Origin: Alkalihalobacillus sp047302405
Lineage (GTDB): Bacteria; Bacillota; Bacilli; Bacillales; Bacillaceae_D
Length of the DNA stretch: 64,000 bases
NCBI RefSeq assembly: GCF_047302405.1
Contig: NZ_CP154853.1
Coordinates: 3,968,001 to 4,032,000, forward strand
Direction: 5' to 3'
Shown here: piece after piece, positions 46,094-52,802 of the stretch
Position numbering within the stretch: position 1 is the stretch's first letter
How the letters are laid out: each line of letters opens with the position of its first letter
Program-made: the position numbers and the translations under genes
Notes under the pieces: model-generated
The model's input: the letters and a program-made list of their open reading frames with translations, nothing else
Database searches by the model: none
Told to the model about the DNA's origin: nothing

Positions 46094-46108
46094 AATGACA
46101 AAGTCGAA
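46086..46108 (-). promoter_or_regulatory. Spo0A boxes at the spoIIE promoter
   Basis: TTTGACAAA (46086-46094, minus) matches the 0A-box complement perfectly and overlaps the -35 element. TTCGACTTT (46100-46108) is a weaker match just upstream, and another TTCGACT-like heptamer lies near 46121 on the plus strand. Confidence 0.75.
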
Positions 46109-46419
46109 TCAAAAAAGTGTTCGACTCCTTTCGGCTTGTTTTCATCTTAATTCGCAAGACAACACACAAATGTCAAAGAAATCAGAAAATTTATTGATGG
46201 ATTTGTACGTTTACTGATGAATGCTGTGGAGAGAAAAAATGAATACTTTTAAAATTAATGGTTGATTTTTTAATAATGGGGGTAGACAAAGGTTTTTTAC
46301 TAGCTCTAGATTGGTAAAAGCGGAAGTTTCTTTGTCGAAGGAGAGCGGCGTTTAGCTATATTGTTCAAGGTTTCATTTTTTTAGAGTCGACCATAATATA
46401 ATAGACCGATTTAGACACA
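46109..46419. other. Spacer between spoIIE promoter and tRNA terminator
   Basis: About 310 bases with no gene recognised. In B. subtilis this interval has both tRNA-Met and tRNA-Glu genes; only tRNA-Met is found here, and no tRNA-Glu remnant was seen. Confidence 0.5.
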
Positions 46420-46446
46420 AAAAAACCTCATCACTATTATGATGAA
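46420..46446 (-). terminator. Terminator after tRNA-Met
   Basis: Minus-strand TTCATCA pairs with TGATGAG around TAATAG, followed by GTTTTTTTG. Confidence 0.8.
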
Positions 46447-46462
46447 GTGTACTTGTTATATT

Positions 46463-46539
46463 TGGTAGCGGCGGAGGGGATCGAACCCCCGACCTCACGG
46501 GTATGAACCGTACGCTCTAGCCAGCTGAGCTACACCGCC
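46463..46539 (-). tRNA. tRNA-Met (anticodon CAU), elongator type
   Basis: Cloverleaf from GGCGGTGTAGCTCAGC to CGCCGCTACCA with anticodon loop TTCATAC and encoded CCA. The first pair is a weak G-U wobble. A tRNA-Ile that is modified by TilS has the same CAU anticodon; the elongator Met assignment rests on position and general similarity. Confidence 0.9.
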
Positions 46540-46672
46540 ATATTTGTTAATGTCATTTGCGACAAGTATTAATATACATCCTTTAAACGAGGAAGTCAAT
46601 AGTATTTTTAAGATAATATAAAATGGCTAGCCTTAAGTCTGTACCTTCCTTCACTCTCCATCTTTTTTCACA

Positions 46673-46703
46673 CAAAAAAAACAGGAGCCCATCTAGGCTC
46701 CCG
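46673..46703 (-). terminator. Terminator after yabR
   Basis: Minus-strand GGGAGCC pairs with GGCTCC around TAGATG, followed by TGTTTTTTTTG. Confidence 0.9.
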
Positions 46704-46736
46704 TTCATTTATCGTTCAATAGGATCTGGCAACAAA

Positions 46737-47228
46737 TTACCCCCTACGAGCGCCTCGACCACCACGCTTGGAGTCAGTTTGACGTTTCAATGTCGTTAGG
46801 CGTTCTTCGCTATCCTTTAAGAAGCGACTCACCTTATCTTCAAAAGATGGACCTGGACGATGATTGTTACGTGCCCCTTGACCTTGTGAGCGTTGTGAAG
46901 ATTGATAAGGACGACTTGGACGAGCTGGTCTTTGCGGACGAGCTGGCCGTTCTGAACGGGCTGGTCTTTCTGGACGTTCTGAACCTTCTGGTCGCTCTAT
47001 CGCCTTACGAATTGACAAACCAATTTTTCCATCCTTTTCGACGTTTACGACCTTAACCTGTACTTCGTCGCCTACCTTTAAAAACTCGTTAATATCCTTG
47101 ACATAATTATCAGCTACTTCACTGATGTGTACAAGGCCTGTTGAACCACCCGGCAGCTCGACAAATGCTCCAAAATGAGTGATCCCTGTAACCTTACCCT
47201 GTAATTTGCTGCCTACTTCAATTGACAT
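46737..47228 (-). CDS. yabR: S1-domain RNA-binding protein YabR
   Basis: One S1 RNA-binding domain (residues 1-75; VTGITHFGAFVELPGGSTGL, then VHISEVADNYV) is followed by a low-complexity tail. The tail, about residues 79-115, is built of repeated R-P-E/A-R-P units, then Q/S/R-rich sequence. B. subtilis YabR is about 128 residues; this one is 163 because of the tail. The family is related to general stress protein 13 and associates with ribosomes or RNA. It lies after divIC, as in B. subtilis. Confidence 0.9.
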   Translation of the reverse strand: MSIEVGSKLQGKVTGITHFGAFVELPGGSTGLVHISEVADNYVKDINEFLKVGDEVQVKVVNVEKDGKIGLSIRKAIERPEGSERPERPARSERPARPQRPARPSRPYQSSQRSQGQGARNNHRPGPSFEDKVSRFLKDSEERLTTLKRQTDSKRGGRGARRG

Positions 47229-47302
47229 GAAAAAATAGATCCTCCTTAAGAAATCTAGAAATGTTCATTTGAATATATTATACCCGATGAGAAAAAAAGG
47301 TG

Positions 47303-47683
47303 TCAATCCGAGGATGTATTTGGCAGAGTAAAAAGAGTTTCACCTTTTTTCGTGAAGAAATAATCTCTGCGGGCAATCTCAGCAATATAATCTAAGTCAT
47401 TATAATTGACGATTTCCTGTTCTAAGTATTGCTGCTCTGCTTTCAACTGTTCCAATTCAAGCTCAAGTGCAGCTTTTTCCTCATTTTTTTCGGTAGTTAA
47501 AACCATTTGATTATAAAGTAAGATCCCACCAATAGCAGCAAATAGTGCCCCCAGGATCCCAATAGCAGTTAGGCGCTTCATTAAACCTCGACGTTTTTTT
47601 TGTTGAATCGCTAGCTCCTGTTCCCGTTGTTGCTTATAAGCTGAATCAATTTCACGAATGGTTGACTTCTGATTTGAGATCAC
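47303..47683 (-). CDS. divIC: Cell division protein DivIC
   Basis: Bitopic divisome protein partnered with FtsL and DivIB. The 126 residues consist of a basic cytoplasmic N-terminus, one membrane helix (about residues 36-58, ending VLTTEK) and an extracytoplasmic coiled coil rich in E, L and Q (residues 65-95). ARRDYFFTKKGETLF at the end is conserved. It follows yabQ by 11 bases. Confidence 0.94.
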   Translation of the reverse strand: MISNQKSTIREIDSAYKQQREQELAIQQKKRRGLMKRLTAIGILGALFAAIGGILLYNQMVLTTEKNEEKAALELELEQLKAEQQYLEQEIVNYNDLDYIAEIARRDYFFTKKGETLFTLPNTSSD

Positions 47684-47694
47684 TCAATCACCCC

Positions 47695-48300
47695 CTAATC
47701 CTTCTTCTTCTTCAACTTCTTCCCCATCGCTTCCCATAAATCCTTTATTTTGTTTACATACGGTTTGAGCCAAATTTGGAGTTTATCTGTTAATTTGTAT
47801 AGCATCGTCACTTTTAAGATACTATTTAATACCCATTTAATTATTTTCCAAACCGTTTTTAAAATAAAGAATATAATGGTTAGACATGTAGTTATTATCA
47901 TCATACATAAGGAATAAAGGAGTTTCAATACGTATTTTATCGGGTTAATCAATAAGATCGTTAAGAGTTTTGTCATAAATTTGTATATGGAAATGAATGC
48001 TTGAATCAACCATTCTAATACTTTTAAGTAGAGCTGACGGCATAAAGCTTGATAGGCTGCATAACCACATAAGATCGCTAAAAATACATAAAAACGGATT
48101 TCTCCATTGTTCACTTGTAAAAGAACATAAAAGAGTAAAAAGCCTTGCAGTAGCCAAAACACTAAATCATTTAAGGCAGTCAGCCAATGGAAGGAGGACC
48201 TTTCCTTAGAAAATCGGCGATACGTATCAATGGATGCTCCGACCCAAAGGCCAAAAGCAAACATCGATAGCATCGTATAAAATTGGACCGTTAAACTCAC
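47695..48300 (-). CDS. yabQ: Spore cortex biosynthesis protein YabQ
   Basis: The 201 residues begin with several membrane helices (about residues 5-90) and continue with two amphipathic or hydrophobic stretches before a lysine-rich end (GKKLKKKKD). YabQ localises to membranes around the forespore in B. subtilis and is needed for cortex formation. It overlaps yabP by four bases (ATGA-type), so the two are translationally coupled. Confidence 0.9.
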   Translation of the reverse strand: MSLTVQFYTMLSMFAFGLWVGASIDTYRRFSKERSSFHWLTALNDLVFWLLQGFLLFYVLLQVNNGEIRFYVFLAILCGYAAYQALCRQLYLKVLEWLIQAFISIYKFMTKLLTILLINPIKYVLKLLYSLCMMIITTCLTIIFFILKTVWKIIKWVLNSILKVTMLYKLTDKLQIWLKPYVNKIKDLWEAMGKKLKKKKD

Positions 48301-48605
48301 TTAAATAACTTCCCAAAAAAACCTTTAGATTTATCTTGACTGTTTTGATCCAAATAAACAAAGTCAAAAATCTTTCCTTCTATTGAAACGATCCCCTGTT
48401 CCACATTCAAGTTTTTCATATGAAGATTTTGACCTCTGACCGATAAAAAGCCCATAACGGTTTCAAGTAAAAACTCTTCATTATCGAAGCTTTCTACTTG
48501 CTTTACCCCTGTAATATCTAAATGCTTTCTGCTTTTTAAAATAATATCATGATCATTTGACTGTCTTTCTTGTCCCATCGGTGAGCCAAATTGATATTGA
48601 TCCAC
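48297..48605 (-). CDS. yabP: Sporulation protein YabP
   Basis: Small YabP/YqfC family protein made under sigma-E in B. subtilis and required for cortex assembly. The HDIILKSRKHLDITGVKQVE core and the FLLETVMGFLSVRG motif are typical. I choose GTG at 48605 (102 residues) since GGAGG lies seven bases upstream; the ATG 24 bases earlier has no ribosome site. A weak sigma-E-like -10 (CATAAAGT) lies upstream, but the -35 is poor. Its usual upstream neighbour yabO is now about 4 kb away. Confidence 0.9.
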   Translation of the reverse strand: MDQYQFGSPMGQERQSNDHDIILKSRKHLDITGVKQVESFDNEEFLLETVMGFLSVRGQNLHMKNLNVEQGIVSIEGKIFDFVYLDQNSQDKSKGFFGKLFK

Positions 48606-48737
48606 GTTATCTCCTCCTCGTACATGCATTTGTTACACTTTATGAGCAAGAAGAATAAAATAGAACAAGCCTTCCTTTTTAATTCGATTTAACCAATTGA
48701 CTCAACCGCACGTTCCTTGCAGTCTTATTCTTATCTG

Positions 48738-49097
48738 CTCAACTTTCGCATCGAGAAAATCCGTTCAACTAGTTGGCAGAGCGAAAGGGAAGCTCTTAAA
48801 CAAATGCCCTTGACATGTTTGAAAAGCGAGAACGTACTATCACACAAAACGGATAAATTGCGCAGTAAGAAAAAAAATATGCCCTCCGGCGGTCGCTACC
48901 AAACAGACACGGTTTTGGGAGCGACCGCCGAAGCACTTAATTTTACTGCACAGTTTCCTTCAACAGCCTACGAAGAGATGATGTGTTCAGACTGTCAACG
49001 ATTGAACCGTTCATGTAAAGTCAATTTGAGTCTTGTATCTCCCTAAAGTTAATCTCTATCAACGGTTAAGGGTCAATTATACGCTGCGAAAGTTGAG
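48738..49097. mobile_element. MITE-like element, 360 bp
   Basis: Perfect 13-bp terminal inverted repeats (CTCAACTTTCGCA at 48738-48750; TGCGAAAGTTGAG at 49085-49097) are flanked by a perfect 7-bp direct repeat TTATCTG (48731-48737 and 49098-49104). Inside is an 11-bp perfect inverted repeat hairpin (48887-48897 with 48920-48930). An open frame of 109 codons begins outside the element and resembles no protein I recognise, so the element is non-autonomous or decayed. The parental transposase is unknown. Confidence 0.8.
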
Positions 49098-49130
49098 TTA
49101 TCTGTTAAAAAACAATAACAAGTTCAGTAG

Positions 49131-49208
49131 GCAAAACGGAGGCAATGTAACACCCGGAGAATCCTGCGGGAATAGTGAAGGACGGGAGACCCCGCAGCGA
49201 TAAGCGAG
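49131..49208 (+). repeat. GC-rich interspersed repeat, copy C, left part
   Basis: Contains GGAGAATCCTGCGGGAATAG and GGGAGACCCCGCAGC, an inverted-repeat-bearing arm (CTGCGGG with CCCGCAG). It breaks off at AAGCGAG where the IS begins; the right part resumes at 50971. Confidence 0.65.
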
Positions 49209-49326
49209 TTATCATGAACGAAACTAGCCCCTTACTCGTAACAGCGTAGGTTAATTTGGTTAGAATGATTAACAGAAGAATTAACCAAACCAAATCAGAG
49301 CTACATTACGAAAGGAGCTAGTTATT

Positions 49327-50457
49327 ATGAAGGATACCATAAAATACGTTGGTTTAGACGTATCAAAAGAAAAAATTGCGGTAGCGGTGGCGGAAGAAGG
49401 TCGGGATGCCCCTCGTTATATGGGGATGATTCCGCATACACCAGAGGCGATTAAAAAGCTTATCAAAAAATTAGGAGAGGTCGACACGCTCCGTTTTTGT
49501 TACGAAGCGGGACCGACTGGATATGGGCTGTATCGCTTATGTGTATCTTTAGGGGTCTATTGTGAGGTGATCGCTCCCTCCTTGATCCCCCAAAAAGCAG
49601 GAGACCGAGTCAAAACGGACAAAAGGGATTCTTTAAGGCTCGCCCAACTTTATCGTGCGGGAGAACTAACGAACATCTACATTCCGACGCCTGAAGATGA
49701 AGCGTTACGTGATTTAGTTCGAGCACGTGAAGATGCCAAAGAAGATGAATTACGTTCCAAACATCGCTTAACAAAGTTTCTCTTGCGTAATGAAAAGCGT
49801 CCACCTGAAGGGGTGAAAAAGTGGACGAAGAAGTATTACGCTTGGTTAGATGCTTTGACATTTGAGCACCCAAACTTAAATCTCGTTTTTCAAGAGTATT
49901 ACCATCAGTTAAAAGAGTTGGAACAAAGATTGAAACGATATGAGGAAGGAATCGAACAAGAAGCAGAAGAAGGCGTTCATGCATCAGCTATTCAAACGTT
50001 ACAATCTCTCAGAGGGGTTGCTTTAATCACGGCTGCGAGTCTCGTGGCAGAAATAGGATCTTTTGAACGCTTTGCCACCCCAAGGCAATTCATGTCCTAT
50101 GTCGGTTTAGTACCGAGTGAATCTTCAAGCGGAGATAGAAGGTACCAAGGGAAGATTACCAAAACGGGAAATCGTCATGTCCGTCGCTTATTAGTAGAAT
50201 CGGCCTGGAGTTATCGTTACCAACCAGCGGTAAAAGGTCGTTTGAAAAAGAGGTTGGAGAAGCTTGATCCGTCCATACAAGCTCTATCGTGGAAAGCACA
50301 GAATCGACTGAACCAGCGCTACTATCGTTTATTATCGCGTGGAAAAGAAAGTGGGAAAGTCATAACAGCGGTGGCAAGAGAGTTAGCAGGATTTATTTGG
50401 GCTGTTAGCCGACATGTGCCTAGCACCGCCGCTCAAAGCCAACTAAACAAAGTATAA
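49327..50457 (+). CDS. IS110 family DEDD transposase
   Basis: RNA-guided recombinase of the IS110 family, 376 residues. The N-terminal RuvC-like domain has YVGLDVSKEKIAVAV (first Asp), CYEAGPTGYGLYR (Glu) and KTDKRDSLRLAQLYRAGEL (two Asp). A coiled-coil linker is followed by a C-terminal domain with LRGVALITAASLVAEIGSFE and YVGLVPSESSSGDRR. The serine-rich segment there holds the candidate catalytic Ser. The frame is intact, so the protein may be active. GAAAGGAG precedes the ATG by about nine bases. It is the only recognised protein gene on the plus strand. Confidence 0.95.
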   Translation: MKDTIKYVGLDVSKEKIAVAVAEEGRDAPRYMGMIPHTPEAIKKLIKKLGEVDTLRFCYEAGPTGYGLYRLCVSLGVYCEVIAPSLIPQKAGDRVKTDKRDSLRLAQLYRAGELTNIYIPTPEDEALRDLVRAREDAKEDELRSKHRLTKFLLRNEKRPPEGVKKWTKKYYAWLDALTFEHPNLNLVFQEYYHQLKELEQRLKRYEEGIEQEAEEGVHASAIQTLQSLRGVALITAASLVAEIGSFERFATPRQFMSYVGLVPSESSSGDRRYQGKITKTGNRHVRRLLVESAWSYRYQPAVKGRLKKRLEKLDPSIQALSWKAQNRLNQRYYRLLSRGKESGKVITAVARELAGFIWAVSRHVPSTAAQSQLNKV

Positions 50458-50955
50458 GAAATCAACAAAATAGAGAAATCAATATCAACTAGATAAGAAG
50501 GATAGGGCTCGAAGGCAAAGAGTAACACCGGGAAGGAAAATCCACGTGCCTCCTCTGTGCTATCCCGTTTTAGGGAGAACGCACGCCGCGAGTTAGTGGA
50601 ATGGCCTTTATACGGAAAGATACTATGTGAAAACCCACGGATATCAGGATGAAAATCGTCGTTAACGTTTTTGCCTTCGTGCCGTGTCCTTTTCTTCACA
50701 AAGATCCGACTTTTAGGAGGGAATAAAAGACGATTATCTTTAGCTAACCTTAAGTGTCTCAACTACTTAGAAGGCCAGTCAAGGAACCCGCTTGACAGAC
50801 CTCCTAAGAGTTGAAGTGGAGTAGTTAGGCTAAAGAAAGGACATTGAAAGCCTAAAAGGCTCCAAGCCATCCATTTTTAAGAAGCAAATACCGCTTCTCT
50901 AGTTAAGATTGGCCAAAAACGGATAAAACCTTGGTTATGAGGAGGGCCCTTGACA
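50458..50955 (+). ncRNA. Candidate guide (bridge/seeker) RNA region of the IS
   Basis: In IS1111-group elements the guide RNA is encoded between the transposase stop and the right inverted repeat, and this 498-bp stretch is that interval. It has no supported gene. The strongest fold is at 50739-50834: CAACT (50760-50764) pairs with AGTTG (50809-50813), CTTAG with CTAAG, AGG with CCT and TCAAG with CTTGA. An outer TTTAGC/GCTAAA stem encloses them. RNA ends and guide loops cannot be assigned by reading. Confidence 0.45.
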
Positions 50956-50970
50956 GTTTCGTTCATATCA

Positions 50971-51150
50971 GGAGGCTCCCGGTTCACCCGCGGAACGCGT
51001 TGGGTATGTAGCTGGCGGAGTAGACTAAATGATACATCTTCTCTAAGAGATAGATATTTTCCGGTGAACTCAATAATAGGGAACGTGCCCCTAAGTGACT
51101 CATAATCATCCGCGGAAAGCCTAGGGTACGCAGTGAGAGGAGTATATCAA
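50971..51150 (+). repeat. GC-rich interspersed repeat, copy C right part, and degenerate copy D
   Basis: Copy C resumes as AGGAGGCTCCCGGTTCACCC followed by GCGGAACGCGTTGGGTATGT and AGCTGGCGGAGTAGAC. About 85 bases on, CATCCGCGGAAAGCCTAGGG and TACGCAGTGAGAGGAG form a degenerate further copy. The remaining bases to the mscL terminator show nothing recognisable. Confidence 0.6.
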
Positions 51151-51219
51151 ACGACAAAGACTAAAAAGCATAAAGTATTACCGCTGCAAGTTAATAGCAC
51201 TCACGCCTGCAAAAACTTG

Positions 51220-51258
51220 AAAAGCACAAAACCTACCCATCGGTAAACTTTGTGCCCT
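51220..51258 (-). terminator. Terminator after mscL
   Basis: GCACAAA (51224-51230) pairs with TTTGTGC (51249-51255), with a further imperfect inner stem. On the minus strand it is followed by TTTTC. Confidence 0.7.
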
Positions 51259-51268
51259 TTCTAACTAA

Positions 51269-51646
51269 TTAATGACTCTGTTCTTTTTTTAACAAATCTC
51301 GAATTTCTGTTAAAAGTTCTACTTGAGGGTCCACTTCTTCCTCTTCTATTTCCTCTTCTTTGCGTTTTAAACGATTAATCACTTTTACAAAAACAAATAA
51401 CGCAAGAGCGATGATAAAGAAATCAACAATCGCCTGAATGAAGAGGCCGTATTGAATGACAGCATCTCCTACCAAATAACTTAAGTTAGAGAAATCAACT
51501 CCGCCACCAAGCACTCCGACAAATGGCATAATAATATTATCTACTAACGCCGAAACAATACTTCCAAATGCTGTTGCTATTACAACAGCCACCGCTAAAT
51601 CGACTACATTTCCTTTAATCGCAAATTCCTTAAACTCTTTCCACAT
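51269..51646 (-). CDS. mscL: Large-conductance mechanosensitive channel
   Basis: Pentameric osmotic-downshock safety valve. The 125 residues have a short amphipathic N-terminus (MWKEFKEFAIKGNVVDLAVA), TM1 to about residue 40, a periplasmic loop, TM2 at about residues 65-90 and a C-terminal acidic/basic helical bundle (KRKEEEIEEEEVDPQ). It is not a neighbour of yabO in B. subtilis, so it is part of the material separating yabP and yabO. Confidence 0.97.
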   Translation of the reverse strand: MWKEFKEFAIKGNVVDLAVAVVIATAFGSIVSALVDNIIMPFVGVLGGGVDFSNLSYLVGDAVIQYGLFIQAIVDFFIIALALFVFVKVINRLKRKEEEIEEEEVDPQVELLTEIRDLLKKEQSH

Positions 51647-51687
51647 ATTAGAACCTTCCTTACTTACAAAGATAATTAAAATGAAGA

Positions 51688-52269
51688 TTATACCCCATTT
51701 TTGCTTCTAAATACATCTTTTCCAATTGAATAAAATTCAACCATTTCATAGTGCCCTTTGGACCAAACATAGGACGGTTTTTGTTCCTGTTTTATCATCC
51801 CGACTTTATGTAATAATTTAATCGATGCTAAATTGCTCGCCAAACATTTGGCATCAATCCGGCAAAGGCCGAGTTGGTTAAAGCTAAAATCAATCACTTC
51901 CTGCACAACTTCAGACATGAGCCCTCGTTTCCAATAATTTGGATCAAGTTGATAGCCAATCTCTGCAGCGCCTTCCTTAGGCAGCCAATTCACATACCCA
52001 CATACGCCAATTAGGCGATTTGATTCCTTAGCAAAAATTCCCCAAGGTGCAGGTTGGCCCTTCTTATAACAATTTAGTAGATAATCTACATATTCATTTG
52101 ACTCATGTTTCATTCTGACAATTTGCTCGGCTGACACAAAGCTAGATTGCCGCTCTAAACTTAATGAAATGAGATCGAGTCGGTCCGCGGCTTCTACTTT
52201 TCTTAATCTTGTCCGTAATGTCGTTAGCTGTGGCAAATGATTAAAAAACGGATAAGCAACCGTCAACAA
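51688..52269 (-). CDS. GNAT N-acetyltransferase, RimJ/RimL type
   Basis: A 193-residue GNAT-fold protein. LIGVCGYVNW is strand 3-4, EIGYQLDPNYWKRGLMSEVV carries the acetyl-CoA loop (WKRGLM instead of the more usual Q-x-x-G-x-G/A), and NLASIKLLHKVGM is typical of RimJ/RimL-like proteins. The substrate is unknown; relatives acetylate ribosomal proteins or small molecules. It starts at TTG (no ATG before residue 53), with a G-rich ribosome site about five bases upstream. Confidence 0.85.
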   Translation of the reverse strand: MLTVAYPFFNHLPQLTTLRTRLRKVEAADRLDLISLSLERQSSFVSAEQIVRMKHESNEYVDYLLNCYKKGQPAPWGIFAKESNRLIGVCGYVNWLPKEGAAEIGYQLDPNYWKRGLMSEVVQEVIDFSFNQLGLCRIDAKCLASNLASIKLLHKVGMIKQEQKPSYVWSKGHYEMVEFYSIGKDVFRSKNGV

Positions 52270-52286
52270 TACCCCCCCTTTAATAT

Positions 52287-52418
52287 AAAGCGGAGTCCGT
52301 TTGCCTAGAAGTGAGAATATTAAGGAGCAATGCCTTGTGGGCAGGCGGCTTTTGAAATCGCTTTTTGACTTTAGAGGTCGGACGATTTTTCTCGAGCTTC
52401 TAACGGACGCAGCTAGAT
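52287..52418. repeat. Palindromic intergenic repeat, single copy
   Basis: Begins GCGGAGTCCGTTTGCCTAGA and ends CTTCTAACGGACGCAGCTAG. GTCCGTT pairs with AACGGAC, where the 40.6-kb copies have GGGCGTT with AACGCCC, so both strands of the stem changed together. The following 110 bases up to yabO hold nothing recognisable. Confidence 0.8.
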
Positions 52419-52527
52419 TAAATAGAAATAGTTGAGATAAAATCGTTTTAACTTCGGACGGACAATTTTATCACTTTGAAGAAAAGGTATTCAAACGGGC
52501 TTAGTTTCATGCCACTCGGACTTCATT

Positions 52528-52791
52528 TTAAGATGGATTAACTTGCTCTTCTTTAATAATGGTGTACATCATGGCCGCTTCATCTTTTCTGACCATTTCT
52601 TTAATCGCATCCACTTTTACCGTTACGATTTTTTGTCCAAACCTCACTTCAAGCTCGTCCCCTGGTTTAACGTTTGTACCGGCTTTAGCGACTTGACCAT
52701 TTACAGCAATTCTTCCTTTATCACATACTTCCTTTGCCAATGTCCGCCTTTTAATTAATCTTGATACTTTTAGAAACTTATCTAACCTCAT
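52528..52791 (-). CDS. rqcP: S4-domain ribosome quality control protein RqcP (YabO)
   Basis: An 87-residue Hsp15-like S4 RNA-binding protein. MRLDKFLKVSRLIKRRTLAK opens the S4 fold and GRIAVNGQVAKAG continues it. In B. subtilis it helps RqcH add alanine tails on stalled 50S subunits. It follows yabN by 11 bases. In B. subtilis it is immediately followed by yabP; here mobile DNA, mscL and a GNAT gene intervene. Confidence 0.93.
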   Translation of the reverse strand: MRLDKFLKVSRLIKRRTLAKEVCDKGRIAVNGQVAKAGTNVKPGDELEVRFGQKIVTVKVDAIKEMVRKDEAAMMYTIIKEEQVNPS

Positions 52792-52802
52792 GCTATCACC
52801 TT

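Larger units (their letters stand above)
49209..50970 (+). mobile_element. IS110/IS1111-type insertion sequence
   Basis: About 1.76 kb bounded by a perfect 12-bp inverted repeat, ATGAACGAAACT at 49214-49225 and AGTTTCGTTCAT at 50956-50967, each about five or three bases inside the presumed ends. It encodes one DEDD transposase with about 100 bp before and about 500 bp after it. Subterminal inverted repeats plus a long downstream noncoding region fit the IS1111 subgroup. The exact ends are inferred from where the flanking repeat is interrupted. No target duplication is expected or seen. Confidence 0.8.

Noticed and set aside
46141..46460. A search for a tRNA-Glu gene beside tRNA-Met, as in B. 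subtilis
   Set aside because: No cloverleaf or remnant was found on either strand.
48717..49046. A 109-codon plus-strand frame
   Set aside because: It starts outside the MITE-like element, crosses its left end and the internal hairpin, and resembles no protein family I know.
50433..50762. A 109-codon minus-strand frame overlapping the transposase end
   Set aside because: It lies over the structured noncoding region of the IS, has no ribosome site and an unlikely amino-acid composition.
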